This document shows positions 48,457-62,049 of a DNA stretch of 64,000 bases, one piece after another. The translations under genes and the position numbers were made by a program. The notes beneath the pieces are model-generated. The model searched no databases. It was not told the DNA's origin and was given only the letters and a program-made list of their open reading frames with translations. Source of the stretch: Phycomyces blakesleeanus NRRL 1555(-) (Eukaryota; Mucoromycota; Mucoromycetes; Mucorales; Phycomycetaceae); NCBI RefSeq assembly GCF_001638985.1, contig NW_017265135.1:735223-799222 (forward strand), read 5' to 3'. The number at the start of each line of letters is the position of its first letter. Within the stretch, counting starts at the first letter, position 1.

Positions 48457-50956
48457 TAGTGAATGAAATGTGTGAAGGAAATAATAGCAAAAGAGTTGAA
48501 GAGCAAGTGATTAAAGTAGGTTGTCTCAATTTATAGTCTTCTTGGATTTCGAAACCCTATACATCATCGTGTAACAACCCTTTTTTGGTTGATAGACTAT
48601 AGAGAAAAAGTCAGCCATTTTTGCGTGTGTGTGTATGTGTGTGTAGAGAGAGGGAGAGGGAGAGAGAGAGAGAGAGGCCAATACCCACAACAGCTTTAGA
48701 AATATTTGGTTTCATTCAATTCTCTTTCTAGCTTAATTGTTTCCTTTGGATTTGTATACTAAAGAGGTTTCTGTATCTATTACATTCTCCTGAAGAAATC
48801 ATTCATTTCGCTGTTTCTTATGTTGCTCCTAATAGAATCAACCTGGCTGAATGTCTATTTAAATATGAATTTCTTTTCTCAAAATATATATACAAGTACA
48901 ATCTCACATACACACACATATATAGATATATGTATATATATAGCACACAAAAAAATCTGTAGGAAACCAGTGATTCTATAGTGCTATTCTTTAGTATGTA
49001 TTCTTTTGAAGGCTGGTTGTATGCAGTGTTTTTGGTAGCAAAAATAAAAATAAAGTATAGAGTATGCATAATTGGAGTTTCTTTTTTTTTTTTCTTTTTT
49101 TTTCTAAAATTAACCTCACATATAAAATCCGTTATGATGTATTGATTATTGATCTTGTTTGAATCTATCAGCCACAATCCAATACCAATCATTGTCCAAT
49201 TAATTTAGCATTTCATGCATCCTGTTACTCATGGTTTCCTTTCTTGTAAGCACTCGCCACACCCATTTCCCTGGGTCCACAAAATGAGATTTGACGACTC
49301 CAAAGTCCGTCAGTCTCAAATTTTATCTCAAGCTCTTATTGTTGACATTATTATATTTCTAGTTTTATTTTACCATTGCCTTGCACTTCTATACAGCATC
49401 AAGCCACCTGTTTCTTGTTAAAGGGTATTGAAGTCCTTTTGGTACAATATCTTATTAAAGCTAATCCATAAAAAAAATCAGTGGGCCAATAAATATATAA
49501 TTATTTTTTGGAAAAATGTCTGTTCCAATCATATGCAGCAGAAAAGATAAAGTCCTGGAGAAGTTGCAAGTCTTTATGTCATTGTATTTTACACGGAGCT
49601 TCAAGCCTTACAAAGTAGTTCGGCTTCTTTTTGGGATAGTTTTTTTTTCTTGGGTGAAACCGTCTTGTCATTAGATCATATTTCATGTATTAAATTTCCA
49701 CCAAGGCTTACCCCAATGCATAAATCATACATTTCTAAATGAATAAAAACAATTGTAGGCTTTGTCTCCCAGAAGAGAAAACTACACACATATTTGATAA
49801 AAGAGACTTTCTCTTGTAAACCAAGCACATGTAAAATATTTTTGTACATTAGCTACAATATCATTTCCTTATATTTACACCTCTGAAAAAAAAAGAATAT
49901 CAGGATTTGATATATATATATATAATGCATAATATAATATTAAACACAGATAGCCTTTAGAACCACTTTATTGTTACTCTGAAGCGAGCTACTTTCCTTG
50001 CTCCTCTACGCAGATACTATAGCTGTATGTAGCAAATTCTCTACGCCAACATTAGGTACCATAATAATGGCAATATTTTAATAGATCCTATAACAATAGC
50101 AAAAATGGCTACAACAGCAATAAGATAGTATTAAATATCAATATTAGTTTTCCATATACTATATTATTAAAATCTTTTGTAATTCCAAAGTTATGATTGT
50201 TGAACATCAAATTCAATTTCTTTTTCTTTCTTGTCATTTATACTACATCTAATGTGTATCTATACACGCCCGGTCCAAATAGAAAATAATAAGACTGGTT
50301 TATGTGGTATACATATACCAGAATTTACTTTGGAAAAAAGCAAAGACAAGCCCTTTTTTTTATTAACCTGTTGAGGTAGTAAGAGTCTCAAACTCGAGAT
50401 TATTATGCTGATATCATTTAGTATCTGAGTAGAGAATATCTCTGTTTGTGAATAGAAATATGTCTCATCGAGCTAGGTTTTATAATAAGCTCTTTACTTG
50501 ATTCCTTTCTTTTTTTTTCTGCTCTTTATTTATTGAGCGAGCAAGAGATGATTATGATGATGGGATTTTTACAGCCTGTGTATGGCTCCCACTAAAGTTT
50601 TTTACTTCCTTGTACAAAAACTCGAGATATTCATTTTGGACAAAAGTTGTGATATACTAATAGATCTTCAAAGACGTTGATCTTACCTTTGAAAAAATGC
50701 AAAAACGGTTCTAATTTGAGTCGTAAAGTTCGTTTATCTAACAAAACTAAACCTAAAAAAATGCTTTACTTAGAATAAGCATAAAGATCATCTTTAGGAA
50801 AAACATTCAAAGGCAAATGAATATTAACTATGCATAGATCATTTTACTTTACATAGAAAAAGAAATGTGTTAATACCATTACTATGCTTTGACCTTTTAT
50901 TGATATTATTATTAAATTTAACGCTATATTATCTAGCTTTTTGAATCGTTGGTACT
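48229..50956. other. intergenic, 2.7 kb, with microsatellites
   Basis: It contains (TA)n plus (GA)n at 48415-48455, (GT)n plus (GA)n at 48625-48675 and (TA)n near 48895-48941. Open frames at 48818-49192 and 49215-49421 are short and compositionally biased. I see no gene or RNA. Confidence 0.45.
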
Positions 50957-52572
50957 TTATTCTTTAGGAAAGATTGGAAGATTTCTCAATGTCTTTCCAA
51001 ATTGTTGGACATCTTGTGTCAAAAGTTTAGCCTCTTCTAGAGCGGGGAAGTGTCCTCCCTATAAATTAAATTAGGCATCTAAGCAAACACACACACATAT
51101 AGATACATATGGTGTCCACAGGTAATGGATAAGCCACTTACCGATACAAATTTGCTGTACTGATGTAGGTTGGTAGCAGCCTTTAACCAATCTTCAGGGA
51201 GCTGTTTTTGTTTTTGAAGAAAAATGTCAACCATAAAATTCTCGATTATTATTGTTTTAAAATGAGTAGATATGTATAATAATCAGACTTACTCTTGCAA
51301 TATCATGGGCAAATGCACAAACAGCCACAGGAACCTCTACGCGTGGGACAATTACTTTCATCATTTCGTTTTGTTGGAGACACTCATAATATATTCTTAT
51401 AGAGGATGACATGGTATTGGTGAGAAGGTATATGGATACTTGAGTCAGGAATTCGTATGGATGGATAGTATCAGGTAAGGCATCCGCGTCTTTTCTCTCT
51501 TCAGGATGAAAGGCCCAGTTGTGATACTTTTCAAGCATCCATCCCAACAAACCTAGTGGACTGTCGCTCAGTCCATAAGCAAGCGTGTAAGGACGGGTGC
51601 CTTGAATTGATCTATATCCACAGTCATTGTTTCGTTCGGCGTTGGCAAAAGTTGCGCCGCCCAATATTGTACTTCCTTCTCCATAGATTCGGTCAAAGCC
51701 TACGATCAGACTAGCAAAGAACTTGACGATCTTGAATGGATGTAACAAGATATTTCGCGGTGTGGGTAAAGGCGGTAATGTATAGGGGAAACCTGTGTGA
51801 AATGCTTTACAGTTTTCCGAGTAGTGGGAAGCAACATACTTTCCAATTATCCCACCCCAATCCCCTCCTTGTAACACTATAAAAAAATGTTCGATTTTGT
51901 TTTTTGTTTTTTTTAGCAAGCAAAATATCAAAGAATAAACCAAGTGCTTATAGGCTTATGATACTTGCTATACTTATTGTATCCAAGCCGTAACATTAAG
52001 GTGTTGATTATTGATGCCATTCTGACCACACCGTACCCGGATTTTTTAGGTGGCTCTGAGAATCCGTATCCAGGTAGACTTGGTACAACCACATGAAAAG
52101 CCTGGTAGATTTGTTATGATTCTTATTTAAGCTTACATTAAACTAGTACAGAAAATAATAACAAAAGCCTCCTATCTTGAAGTCTTACCTGACCTCCATT
52201 AACCCCATCTCGTAAGGGCTCAATTATCTTGTGAAATTCATAGAATGTAGAAGGCCAACCATGTAAGAGCAAGATAGGAATGGCATCTTTGTGACTTGAG
52301 GGCTCATGCACAAAATGTAGATTGATATCATCTATTGTTGTGTGGTAGTGCCTCCAGCTATTCATTTTAGCTCTCGGAATTTCCCAATCAAATCCATGCG
52401 CCCAGATCTTTGCCAGTGGCTCAACTGCCCAACGAGGTGCACCATGTGTCCAGCCTACATCTTCGGTAAGTTCGTTTGGGTAGTTTGAGGTCTTTAGCCT
52501 CTCTTGAAGCCACCGTGTTTTTTCTGGAGAGAAACTTGGGACTATGAAAGGTCTAATCTCTTTGTCTTCCAT
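50957..52572 (-). CDS. microsomal-type epoxide hydrolase (EHN + alpha/beta hydrolase)
   Basis: Exons 52189-52572, 51969-52101, 51293-51876, 51142-51201 and 50957-51058 give 420 residues. The N-terminal EHN domain is visible (RWLQERLKTSNYPNELTEDV, then WEIPRAKMNSWRHYHTTIDD), then the oxyanion motif LLHGWPSTFYEF (HGWP at 104-107). VVVPSLPGYGFSEPP follows, then the nucleophile QGGDWGG with Asp178, and the catalytic His390 in SGGHFPALE. Conserved TLAYGLSDSPLGLLGWMLEK and the Tyr lid region are present. The enzyme adds water to epoxides for detoxification or lipid metabolism; no N-terminal membrane anchor is seen, so it may be soluble. Intron 2 needs a GC donor (51968-51967, GCAAGT) to keep the frame between GYNKY and LQGGDWGG; a GT donor nearby breaks it. 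The charge-relay acid is not certain. Confidence 0.92.
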
Positions 52573-53129
52573 CAGACAAGAAATGTGGCAAAGAAAAGGA
52601 TAAATAAAATTTTACAAGAGACTGTACACAATTCAGTATACAAGTCTTTATATATATATATATATATCTGCCTTTCAAAATTGGATATTTTAGCATGACA
52701 GACTCCAAATCTGACTAATCCGGAATATTTCTCCACAGTGGATCTTGGTTGACATTTGATTTTTTGGTTTGATTATGTCCATATATCATAAAATTGAAAA
52801 AAAAGCCATGTAGCTTACAGCAAAGTATCCTTGCTTATTATTTTATTTATTCATTTTCTTTAATAATAAAATAAAGCATAGTACTGGTATACATGGGTTT
52901 AGGCCTTTTATATAAAAAAGATGTATTTTCACAAAAGTTTTTACCGCTCCAGACTTAGTCTAATTGATTATTGTACAGGTGTAACAACCTAATCTTTGCA
53001 TTAGTACTATTATTTTTATTTTGGTGTTTCTTTCTCTTTCTTTTTGAAAGCGCTTTATGTTATTATATTAAGATCAATTCATTTCTTTAGTCGGTTTTCC
53101 TTTTTGTTACATATATATATTTATCTGCT
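52573..53129. other. divergent promoter region
   Basis: Between the epoxide hydrolase (-) and acyl-CoA-binding protein (+); AT-rich, (TA)n at 52650-52668. No gene. Confidence 0.5.
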
Positions 53130-53587
53130 ATGACTAGTGATGTAAGTACAAGATTATTTATTTATTTTTCTTACATGTTTTCTATAGGCCTTTAAAGCTG
53201 CTGTTGAAGAACTCGAGAAATTGACTCACAAACCTTCTGCTGCTGACTCTATGGATCTGTACGGGTTATATCAACAGGCTACTATCGGTGACAATGAGAC
53301 TGGTAGATACCAAAGAAAAAAATATTGATTTTATTTGTTTTAGATCTTGTTCATAATGATACTCATTAAAACAAACTGTGTGTATATACTTGAACAATAG
53401 AAATGCCATCACTTGATATCAAAGGCCGCTATAATTGGGACGCCTGGAACAATCTGAATGGTGTGCAAATGAAGAAAGTCTAATTTATCTATTTGAGTAC
53501 TGATTTATTGAGCTTTTAGGTATGACACCTATTGAGGCCGAGATTATGTACATTACATTGGTCAATAAATTAAAGAAAGGACAATGA
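53130..53587 (+). CDS. acyl-CoA-binding protein
   Basis: Exons 53130-53141, 53188-53302, 53401-53460 and 53520-53587 give 84 residues, the classical ACBP size. The first exon codes only Met-Thr-Ser-Asp. Family signature: AFKAAVEELEKLTHKPS, DLYGLYQQATIGD (Tyr of the acyl-CoA site), KGRYNWDAWNNLNGMT, and the last helix AEIMYITLVNKLKKGQ. It binds long-chain acyl-CoA in the cytosol, buffering the pool and delivering it to lipid synthesis. The intron positions interrupt the four-helix fold at loops. Identification is firm; the minute first exon is the only part placed without homology, but donor GTAAGT and phase agree. Confidence 0.95.
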
Positions 53588-54344
53588 ATAGCCTCTTTTT
53601 ATTTGAATATCATAAAGAGAAAGTGTTCACAAAGCTCTTGTTGTTCTTGTTGTTGTAATCCCTGGAATCTAGCTTTCTAGATATCAAAATGACCATAAAC
53701 ACTCTAGCTGGTAAATAGAGCCTCACAAGAGTTACACCCAATAGTTGAAATGTTTGTAACTACCATTTTAAGCAATCTTGAAACCAAAGAAGAAAGAAAT
53801 GGTTTTTAACCTTTGGCAAATAAGAGGACTCTAGATTATCATCAATCCAAAGAGATCATTCACTCAACAATAATATTATATCTTTTTTTTTTCTCTGTGT
53901 ACCAATTTTGTGATCCGTAATCCGTAATCCGTAATCTGTAAACCACAATGACAAGCTATTACACTCTTGGTCCCAACCAAAATAACCAAAATAAAAGCAA
54001 GACTTTCAGAGTCCACAATTTTGGTACCTGTTTTTTTTGGGTTTTATTTTTTAACATAAAAAAAATAATAAGAAAAAAAAAACAGTAACTCAGTGGTAGA
54101 TCTAATTTCCTTGGCCCTTCGTCATGACTAGCTTTTATGTACAACATAACTGAGCCTGAAATATATGATCTCCTACTGTTCTCATTTTGGTGGTGATATC
54201 ATGATTGCCTGCTTACTTGGTTGCTCAAGGTCCATTATTCTATCTTGTAATCTCAGCTTCTCTCTATCTCTCTATCTCTCTATCTATCCATCTCACTTTT
54301 CCATTCTCCCTCTCTCTCTTCCACTTTCTTTACTTTTCTATAGC
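53588..54344. other. intergenic and hexokinase-like leader
   Basis: Has CCGTAAT repeats at 53913-53938 and a (CT)n/(TCTA)n pyrimidine tract at 54250-54335 directly before the next ATG. No gene. Confidence 0.5.
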
Positions 54345-56356
54345 ATGTCATCTACCAACCTCACCAAACAGTCTGTCCGTACAGATGCTCAATGTACTGC
54401 CCTCGAGGAACTTCACCAGCAATTCAGACTGCCAACTGCAGAACTCAAGAAGGTGTCAAGTCATCTGGTAGAAGAAATGCGTGAAGGCCTCAAAACACAC
54501 AATGCAACCGTCCCAATGTTGCCTTCATTCATCAAGCATCATCCAACTGGCCAAGAACAGGGCGAATATCTTGCTCTTGAACTTAGTGGTAATGATATAC
54601 ATACCTTTTTCCTAAAAGAAAATTAAAATTAAAGTCAAAAATCAAAACCAAAATCAAAATCAAAATCAAACTTAAAATTAAAATTAAAATGAAAATAAAA
54701 ATGAAAATGAAAAAAAAAGAACTTGTTCACATCTTCTTTGTTACTTACTTAATTACTCACTAATACGTTTTGTAATTGCTCTTTGTATTTACCTTTCTAG
54801 GTTCTTATGCCCGTACATTCCTTGTCCACCTCCATGGTAAAGGAAGAATCACAACCCGTCAGCAGAAATATCGTATCACAGAAAACCTAAAAAGGGGATC
54901 AATCACAGCCCTTATCGATTTTCTGGCTCGCTGTGTTGACTCGTTCCTGCTTTTTGTTGGGAAGCAAAGCGTTGAGGCAGCACCACTCGCTCTGGGTTTC
55001 AGTATCTCATTCCCCCTGAACCAGACCGCTATCAACCATGCATCTGTAAGAAGATGGACAAAGGACTTTGAAATCACTGGTGCAGACAATCAGAACTTGT
55101 CCGCTCTTTTGCAAAACAGTCTCAATAAACTCAAAGCACCTGTGGTGGTCAAGGCTGTGCTGAATGGAACCGGTAAGATAAGAGACTTTTATATGAGTGT
55201 GAATTTGGTGGCCTGTGCTTTGAGTTTTTTATTTAACTTTTAAATCATGTATATATATATATATATATTCAGCCGGATGTCTCTTGGCTCACAATTACCG
55301 CAGCCTGGATACTCTTCTTGCTTGCACTGTCAGTACGGGTACCAATGCAGGTAAAGTTATTCACACACGATTTCTAATCGAGCATGCATACTAAACTTTA
55401 TTTATCTATCTGATAAATGTGTATGTATGTGTATGTGCAGCCTATTGGGAAAAGGCTGTCAAGGTAGTCAAGTACGACATCAAGGGTGCCAAAGAAGATG
55501 ATGAGGTGATTATGGACACAGAGTGGGGATCCTTTGGCGATGACAACCCCAATTACCTGCCCCGCACCTTTTATGACAACACAGTCAACCGTGAATCTAT
55601 CAATCCTGGTGTCCATCTGTTTGAGAAAATGATTTCTGGACTTTACCTCGGAGAAATCGTGCGCTGTATCATGGTTGATTTTTTGGACCGTCGTTTGATT
55701 TTTGACGGACAGTACACCAAAGAGTTGAACACGCCATATTTCTTTGAGGTGTCCTATATGAGCGCCATTGAGATGGATTCTAGCGAAGATCTCGAGGACA
55801 CAAAGCACATTCTTGAGACGATTCTTAATATACCCACCACCACCCTTGTGGATCGTCAGATGGTCAAGAGGTTCTGTGGATTAGTAGGCCAGCGTGCCGC
55901 ACGTCTGACAGCTGCTGCCATGAGCGCTGTGATTGATAAGAGAAATGTTTTGGAGACTGGCTTATCAGTTAGTAAGTGCTATTATTTTAATACAATAATA
56001 TATATATATATATAGGAAATTTAATGACTAAATATCTGTATGTATATTATCTTCTTCTTCTTCTTATTTCTTAGGTGTTGAAGGTTCGATTTATGAGCAT
56101 TACCCAAGTTTCCCAGAAAGAGTCAACACAGGCATTCGTGAAATATACGGTGCAAATGTTGATCTTATTAACATTGGTGTAAGTACTACTTTACTTTGTT
56201 TATTATTATCTCTTTCTCTCTTTGTGTGTCTGTCTGTCTGTCTGAAATTAAGATCATATTTATTGATTGTTGCTGTTGCTGTTATCATAGGTTACAAGAG
56301 ATGGCAATGGTATTGGCGCTGCTTTAGCTGCCATGATTGCTTGTACAAGAGATTGA
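54345..56356 (+). CDS. hexokinase-family protein lacking catalytic residues
   Basis: Exons 54345-54588, 54801-55172, 55273-55350, 55441-55971, 56075-56178 and 56291-56356 give 464 residues. It aligns along the whole hexokinase fold: LALELSGSYARTF (76-88, normally LALDLGGTNFRV), GFSISFP (147-153), RRWTKDF (Lys169), NGTAGCLLAHNY (203 on, normally NDTVGTLLA), STGTNAAYWE (Asn230), DTEWGSFGD (Glu259), FEKMISGLYLGE (Glu293), TRDGNGIGAAL at the end. Sugar-contact residues are mostly kept, but the catalytic base Asp is Gly204 and the first phosphate loop is altered (Asp to Glu, Gly-Thr-Asn-Phe-Arg to Gly-Ser-Tyr-Ala-Arg). It probably cannot phosphorylate sugars and may be a sensor or regulator, as described for the atypical Aspergillus hexokinases (HxkC/XprF). 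The intact six-exon frame argues against a pseudogene. Confidence 0.9.
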
Positions 56357-59300
56357 ACTCAACTCAAAATGTGTGCCTGTGTGCCTGTGTGCCTGTGTGC
56401 CTGTTAACTTTACTTTATAATAAAATATAAATACATTTATATACATAAGAACAGAATATTATGCGAGTCCCATAATATCCAGCTGGAAATTCTTGGAGAT
56501 TAAATTTGATTACTGCTATATTTTCCTAAAACAATAGGCATATTAATTTACATATACTTTACATAAGTAATAATGATTAATATAAATGTGTATATATATA
56601 TATATATAAAAATTACATCGGATAATGAAGGTTAATATGCCGAATTATCAGGATGTCTGTCTGTTAGCCGGGAGGAGTGAAATCTGTGAATGTGAATGTG
56701 AATATGAATATGAATATTAGTATATTGGATGAGTCTCTTCTTATTTTAATTTATTTTTATACAAAACAAGCAAAATCATTATATCAATTCAAAAATTGAA
56801 GACAATAGACTTATATCAAATTCATTAAGTTATTTCTAAAAGTTATATATATATATATATAAATCATACGATTCAAATTTGTAGACACTCACCCTGAAAA
56901 TGACAAAAAGAAGAAGACCAAAAAAAACAAAACAAATTTGAGGTGATACAAGATAATATGCAGTATATAAATAACACTTGTAATATATAGTAAAGGTAGA
57001 AATGCCACTAACCAATTAGCCTTAATTTAACCCTTCTGTCAGAAAGTACCATTTCCCACACATTTGGGCTCTAAACCAAAGCGAAGAATATTTACTAATG
57101 AATTGTATTTATATTATTATTAATATACAAAAGACAAATTACAAGTCTCTGTTCATGTTTATTTTATTTTAAATGGTTTATTCAATTATCATTCTACTAA
57201 ACTTTTTTTCAAGTAGGTTCCTTTTTATTCTCCCTATCTTAAGTTCACTACCTAGAAACTAGTCTTCATTTTTTTTTTAAAAAAAACAAGCCAGTGTTAT
57301 ATACATGGCAGTTTGTTTTCAAGTTTTAGTTAATAAATTAGAAAATAAAGTAAAGCAAGAGATTATATTATACAGATATTTATTCATCAATTCACTCAGA
57401 TTACATCTTGTTATAACTTTTGGCCTACATATAAAGGTAAAAAAAGAAATACTAGCATGAATTTCCCCTCTTAGAAAGGGCGTATCGCATAGGCCCTAAG
57501 CGGAGCAGTTTAATGTCCTACTCAGGACATTTTTCTAGCCAATCATATTCCACAATGGGAATATGTGGCAAAGAGAAAGAAAGAAAAGAGAAAGAAAAAA
57601 TGGCTGGAAAGCCCTCTTATTTATAGACAATTTTTTGGAGGCTTATCTGTGACTGATATCCTTAGCACTCACATGATAGTAGATTAATTCAATACATAAA
57701 AGAATTACTATCCTAAAGGTATAAATAAAGCAAAGCAAAAAAAGCTGTAAGTTCATGCATTTGGGGTGGGAAACAGGAACCAACATTATATTCGGTGTTT
57801 AAAATATGCCAACCTCGAGACTTTTATGCGTATTTTTGCGCCAAAGAACCCTAACAACAAACAAAACATTGCTAAACTAACTGCTAAACGCAAAAGTTAA
57901 TAATGGTAAGCAATAACTTGTGTTTTTTTTTTGTTTTTTTTTTTTAGCTAAAAAGAATGTTAGTGTGGAGGAAGTACAGTAGAATAATAGAGCACTACTT
58001 TTTCCGATCCTCGTTTCTTTTGTTTTACTGTGGATTGATCAAGCATAGTAGAATAATATTGTATACCAAGTAGACTTGAGAACAAATGTTACACAATAAA
58101 CTTCGACTCAATCATAGAAAGATCAAAATTTGATATATTTTGTATCGAAACAAAGCCCAAAGAAAATCCCCATTTTTTGTGTAAGCTAAATATATAAATA
58201 TTGCCAATACCCAGTTATTTGTAATTATGTCAAATATGCCGACATGGCATTGAGTTGAATGCTCTATATATTATGTTTGCTGTAATTATTTAGATTTACA
58301 ATTCTAAGCTTTATGAGTATTTGTCGATCATTCAAAGAAAATAAATGGGCAACTACTAAAGCCAGACTTGAAAATGCTTTAACTTTCAAGCTATAATTAA
58401 TCTCTTGAGAAGAAGGGGGGAAAAGACAACATTACTAATAATAATAATAATAATAAACCAAAGAAATAAAAATGACCAAGATCCTAGTTTATAGCTATAA
58501 TGCTTTATCTAATGCACAATTGTAAAGTGTTTATTTGCTTGGTGTAAAGATACCTTTTTTTCTTCTTCTTCTAGATTAATTATTAGAGAAATAAATGTAG
58601 TACCGGATATGTTGGGGACTGTGGCGTATTTCTGTCTACTTCCGTTTCCGTTTCTGTTCCTTGTTCTGTTTCTGCTTATTTATTTATGTTTCCTGTTGAA
58701 TTGATCTGTGTTGTTGTGGTTATTAATTGCCATGTGTGAATAGTGCTTGTAGCTTAATTTAGTTTCTTTGTGGCTCTATATCGTTCTTTTATTTCTAGAA
58801 CACAGTCTTTGATTTGATCCAATCTAGGAATATTAGCACACATTAGAACCTAAGCATTTTTTATTTATAAGAGTAAAGAATAAAGAATAAAGAACATACG
58901 CTGAAATTATGTGTCTTTCATGTGAGGTCTGCTCATCCCAATAGACAGATCAAACATTGTATTTTACATGTGTGTGTGTATAAGGTGCACTGACCAGCTA
59001 AAGTACATAGAAAATAATAATAAAAATAGCTTCAAATGCACTTGTCACACTTATATTCCATCTTTGTGATTGCAGAATTACCGATCAAGATCAAGACCAA
59101 AAAAGAGAACCTTGAATTTTACTCTTTCATTGTTTCTCTAATTACCCTGCTCGATCACTCATTCATTTGATTTTTATATTAATACATAAGCTATTGAAAA
59201 AAAAGCAAAAAAAACAAACAATGTAATGCTTTACATTAAACCATATTTATCTCTGTATCTGGCTACTTTATGCTTTGGCTGTACAAAACAATGATTTAAA

Positions 59301-59891
59301 GAAGAAAAGAATATGTTCTTAATTATCTACAAAAAAAGCATATACATATATATTCATTGCACATTGTTGATTCAATAATACTACTGCTTTTCCCACCAAT
59401 AAATTATACTCACACGTCGCGAGCCCCAATAAATTTACCAGATGCCTTCATTTCTTCCCATTGATACAGAAAACACACCTAGAAATACCCCACTCGCTTT
59501 GGCTGTCCAACTACAATTACAACCATAAAATGGAACTTTTTGCTTAATATTCCTTTCTCTTCTTCTTCTTTGATCTATCTCCCACCCACAAGAAAGAAGG
59601 AGAAAGAGGGCATTAATGATGATATTAAGAAGTATCAAGTTAGGAAAGGTTGGGAGAGTGTGCGGGTCACAATTTCCAAAGTTGAGCCCAAGATACACAG
59701 GCAGTATTTGTATGGTATGTTTTCAGCTATCTAGTTGCAGTTTATACAAATCTTTATTATAATTTAGATATATAAGTGCGTGTGTGCGTGTGTAAATACA
59801 TATCGACAATTATTGTGATGTTTACTTGGATATGTTGCTGTTTTTGGCATTGTTTTTGTTTTAAAAAAAACCACTAAGCACATTTATCTTT

Positions 59892-59943
<52 letters not shown>

Positions 59944-60029
59944 TGTGTGCTTATGCTCATGCTCATGTAAGCTATGAGATTTATCACAAAAGGAAAGTTT
60001 ATGTAGCAAGCCAAAAATAAATAAATTTA

Positions 60030-60060
<31 letters not shown>

Positions 60061-62049
60061 ATATATTTGTACCAAAGGTCCCAAAATATGGAGTTGAGCC
60101 AAATAAAATTACAAATCAAAAAGTTAAAATCCAAGAGACTTAGTAATATCAATGTCAATATCAATATTAATATCAATATTAATAGGAATAATAAAGAAAT
60201 AAAGAAACTCTTGGCATAGATAGAGTTAGGTCTATGATCACTTCTTTAATTTTCATTTGGGATTACTGGATATACGTGTATGATAAAAAGACAAATAAAC
60301 AAACAAGTAAACAGAGCTCAATGGTATATATAATCCATGAGAATATCTGAGGTCTCGTAAAAAATAAGCTACAGACAAGTCTTTAAGCTCTTAATACTAC
60401 CAACGCTCTGTCTTTTTCTTATACACCAGAAATAAGTTAGTGAATTTTAGCTGTGGATCCCATGACCCAGAAGGACCCTTGGCTTTTTGTCTGGTGTGTT
60501 GCTCTAAAGCCGTCTTGTTTGTAAGAAGAGAAGAAGAAGAAAAACAGTGATATGTACATTACATATTTACATAGATCTATTTACGTACGTATGTATATAT
60601 GTGTATATGCGTACATGTCCCTTTCTGCTTTAGAACAACTTTATTTCTTTCTGTTTGACTCTCTTTTATCAGCCACCCGATGATTGTCTTTTATGACCAG
60701 CCCCTTTGTCTATAACGGGCTGTTCTGTGTGGGTAGTGTTGTTACTTTTTGTTTTGTTTTGGTACTAATATTATTCAATTGATATCATAATGTATTTTAA
60801 AGGTGGCTATTTGTTAAGGGTGGAAAATTCGATCGATCTGAGACTAATTTGAACGATTCCTATTGGAAAATAAATGGAAAGAAAAAAGTTCATCCGCTGA
60901 GTAAGCTGATGGGTATGGCTTTATGAGAATCAAGAAATCTCTTACTACGGGGTTTGTATTATATATATAATATAATAAAATAACAAATTTCTTGAGGAAT
61001 TTATATAATAGTTTTATACTTTTACTGTTTAAATAGTAGCTAGCAGTAACAGAGCAGTAGCAGTAGCAGTAAGAGTAAGAGTAATTTTGTACGAAATAGC
61101 TGATATTTTTTTTTAGCAACTGGTGCACAGACATTATTAGTATATGTATTAGTATTTTAAGTGTTATAATACTCACTGCCAACCGGAAATTTATATTTAT
61201 ATTCATATTCATATTCATATTCTTGTGCCTGTGCCTGTGCTTGGGATTACATGAATATAAATATAAATGTAAAAACCATGATTTTGTTTGTATGACTAGT
61301 AACTTGATTCTCGGTTGACTATTGCGAATAGATTATATGAGATAGCCTTGGGTCAGTAAATAGTAAGGTGGCTTCTTAAGCATATGGGATCTGCAATTGG
61401 TTGGACAATTGGTGAATGCTTTAACATTTGATCGATTGTGTTCAAAATAAATATAAAAGAAAGTAGATCTAATTTAGCCTTTGGGTTTACTAGACAGACA
61501 ATATACACTATAGTAAGAAAGAGAATCAATTCAATTGCTATTATTTTGTTTTCTTTCTTTTTTCCTTATGACTGACTGATCGACATCGTTAATATACAGT
61601 GTACAGAAGTAATATCTAAAGCGGGTGTAATACAACATTAAAGAGAAAATGACACATGAAGATAGACAGTTTTATATGTAATATACAATATATAATAAAG
61701 AATTATCATTATTCTTCTCTTAAAATGATTGCTGCTTTTGATCTTTTTTCAGCTGTCCAGTTTTACAAAAATAATAATAATGTTCTTTTTTACTCATGAC
61801 AGCTTCAAATGAGAGAAAGATGAGAGGTCGGACAGAACACGTGAAAGTATTGAGTGCCTCGTTTTCACATGTCAAACCAAAAAAAATAATAAAAATTCAT
61901 TAGTATTCGTTTAGATTTACTTTATAGATAACTTGACACTTTTCACATTTCTTTATTTTATAAAAGGGAGAATCTTCTTCTCTTTATCCCAAACAAATTA
62001 TCAATACCAAATTACAGCATCAATTCCAATTCAAATACTCTCACTACAA
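56357..62049. other. 5.7 kb without a convincing gene
   Basis: The longest gene-free stretch outside the repeat island. It contains microsatellites, including (TA)n at 59906-59940, (TATG)n at 60034-60060, AATATC repeats at 60146-60185 and (GAATAT) near 56690-56715. A TTTT...AAAA local palindrome lies at about 57270-57288. Frames at 59435-59734 and 60844-61218 are short and biased. The region 57470-57560 is less AT-rich and contains AGGACATT and AATGTCC inverted blocks (about 57510-57533), possibly a small hairpin. It may serve as a long regulatory region for the bHLH gene or hold an unrecognised noncoding RNA. Confidence 0.4.
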
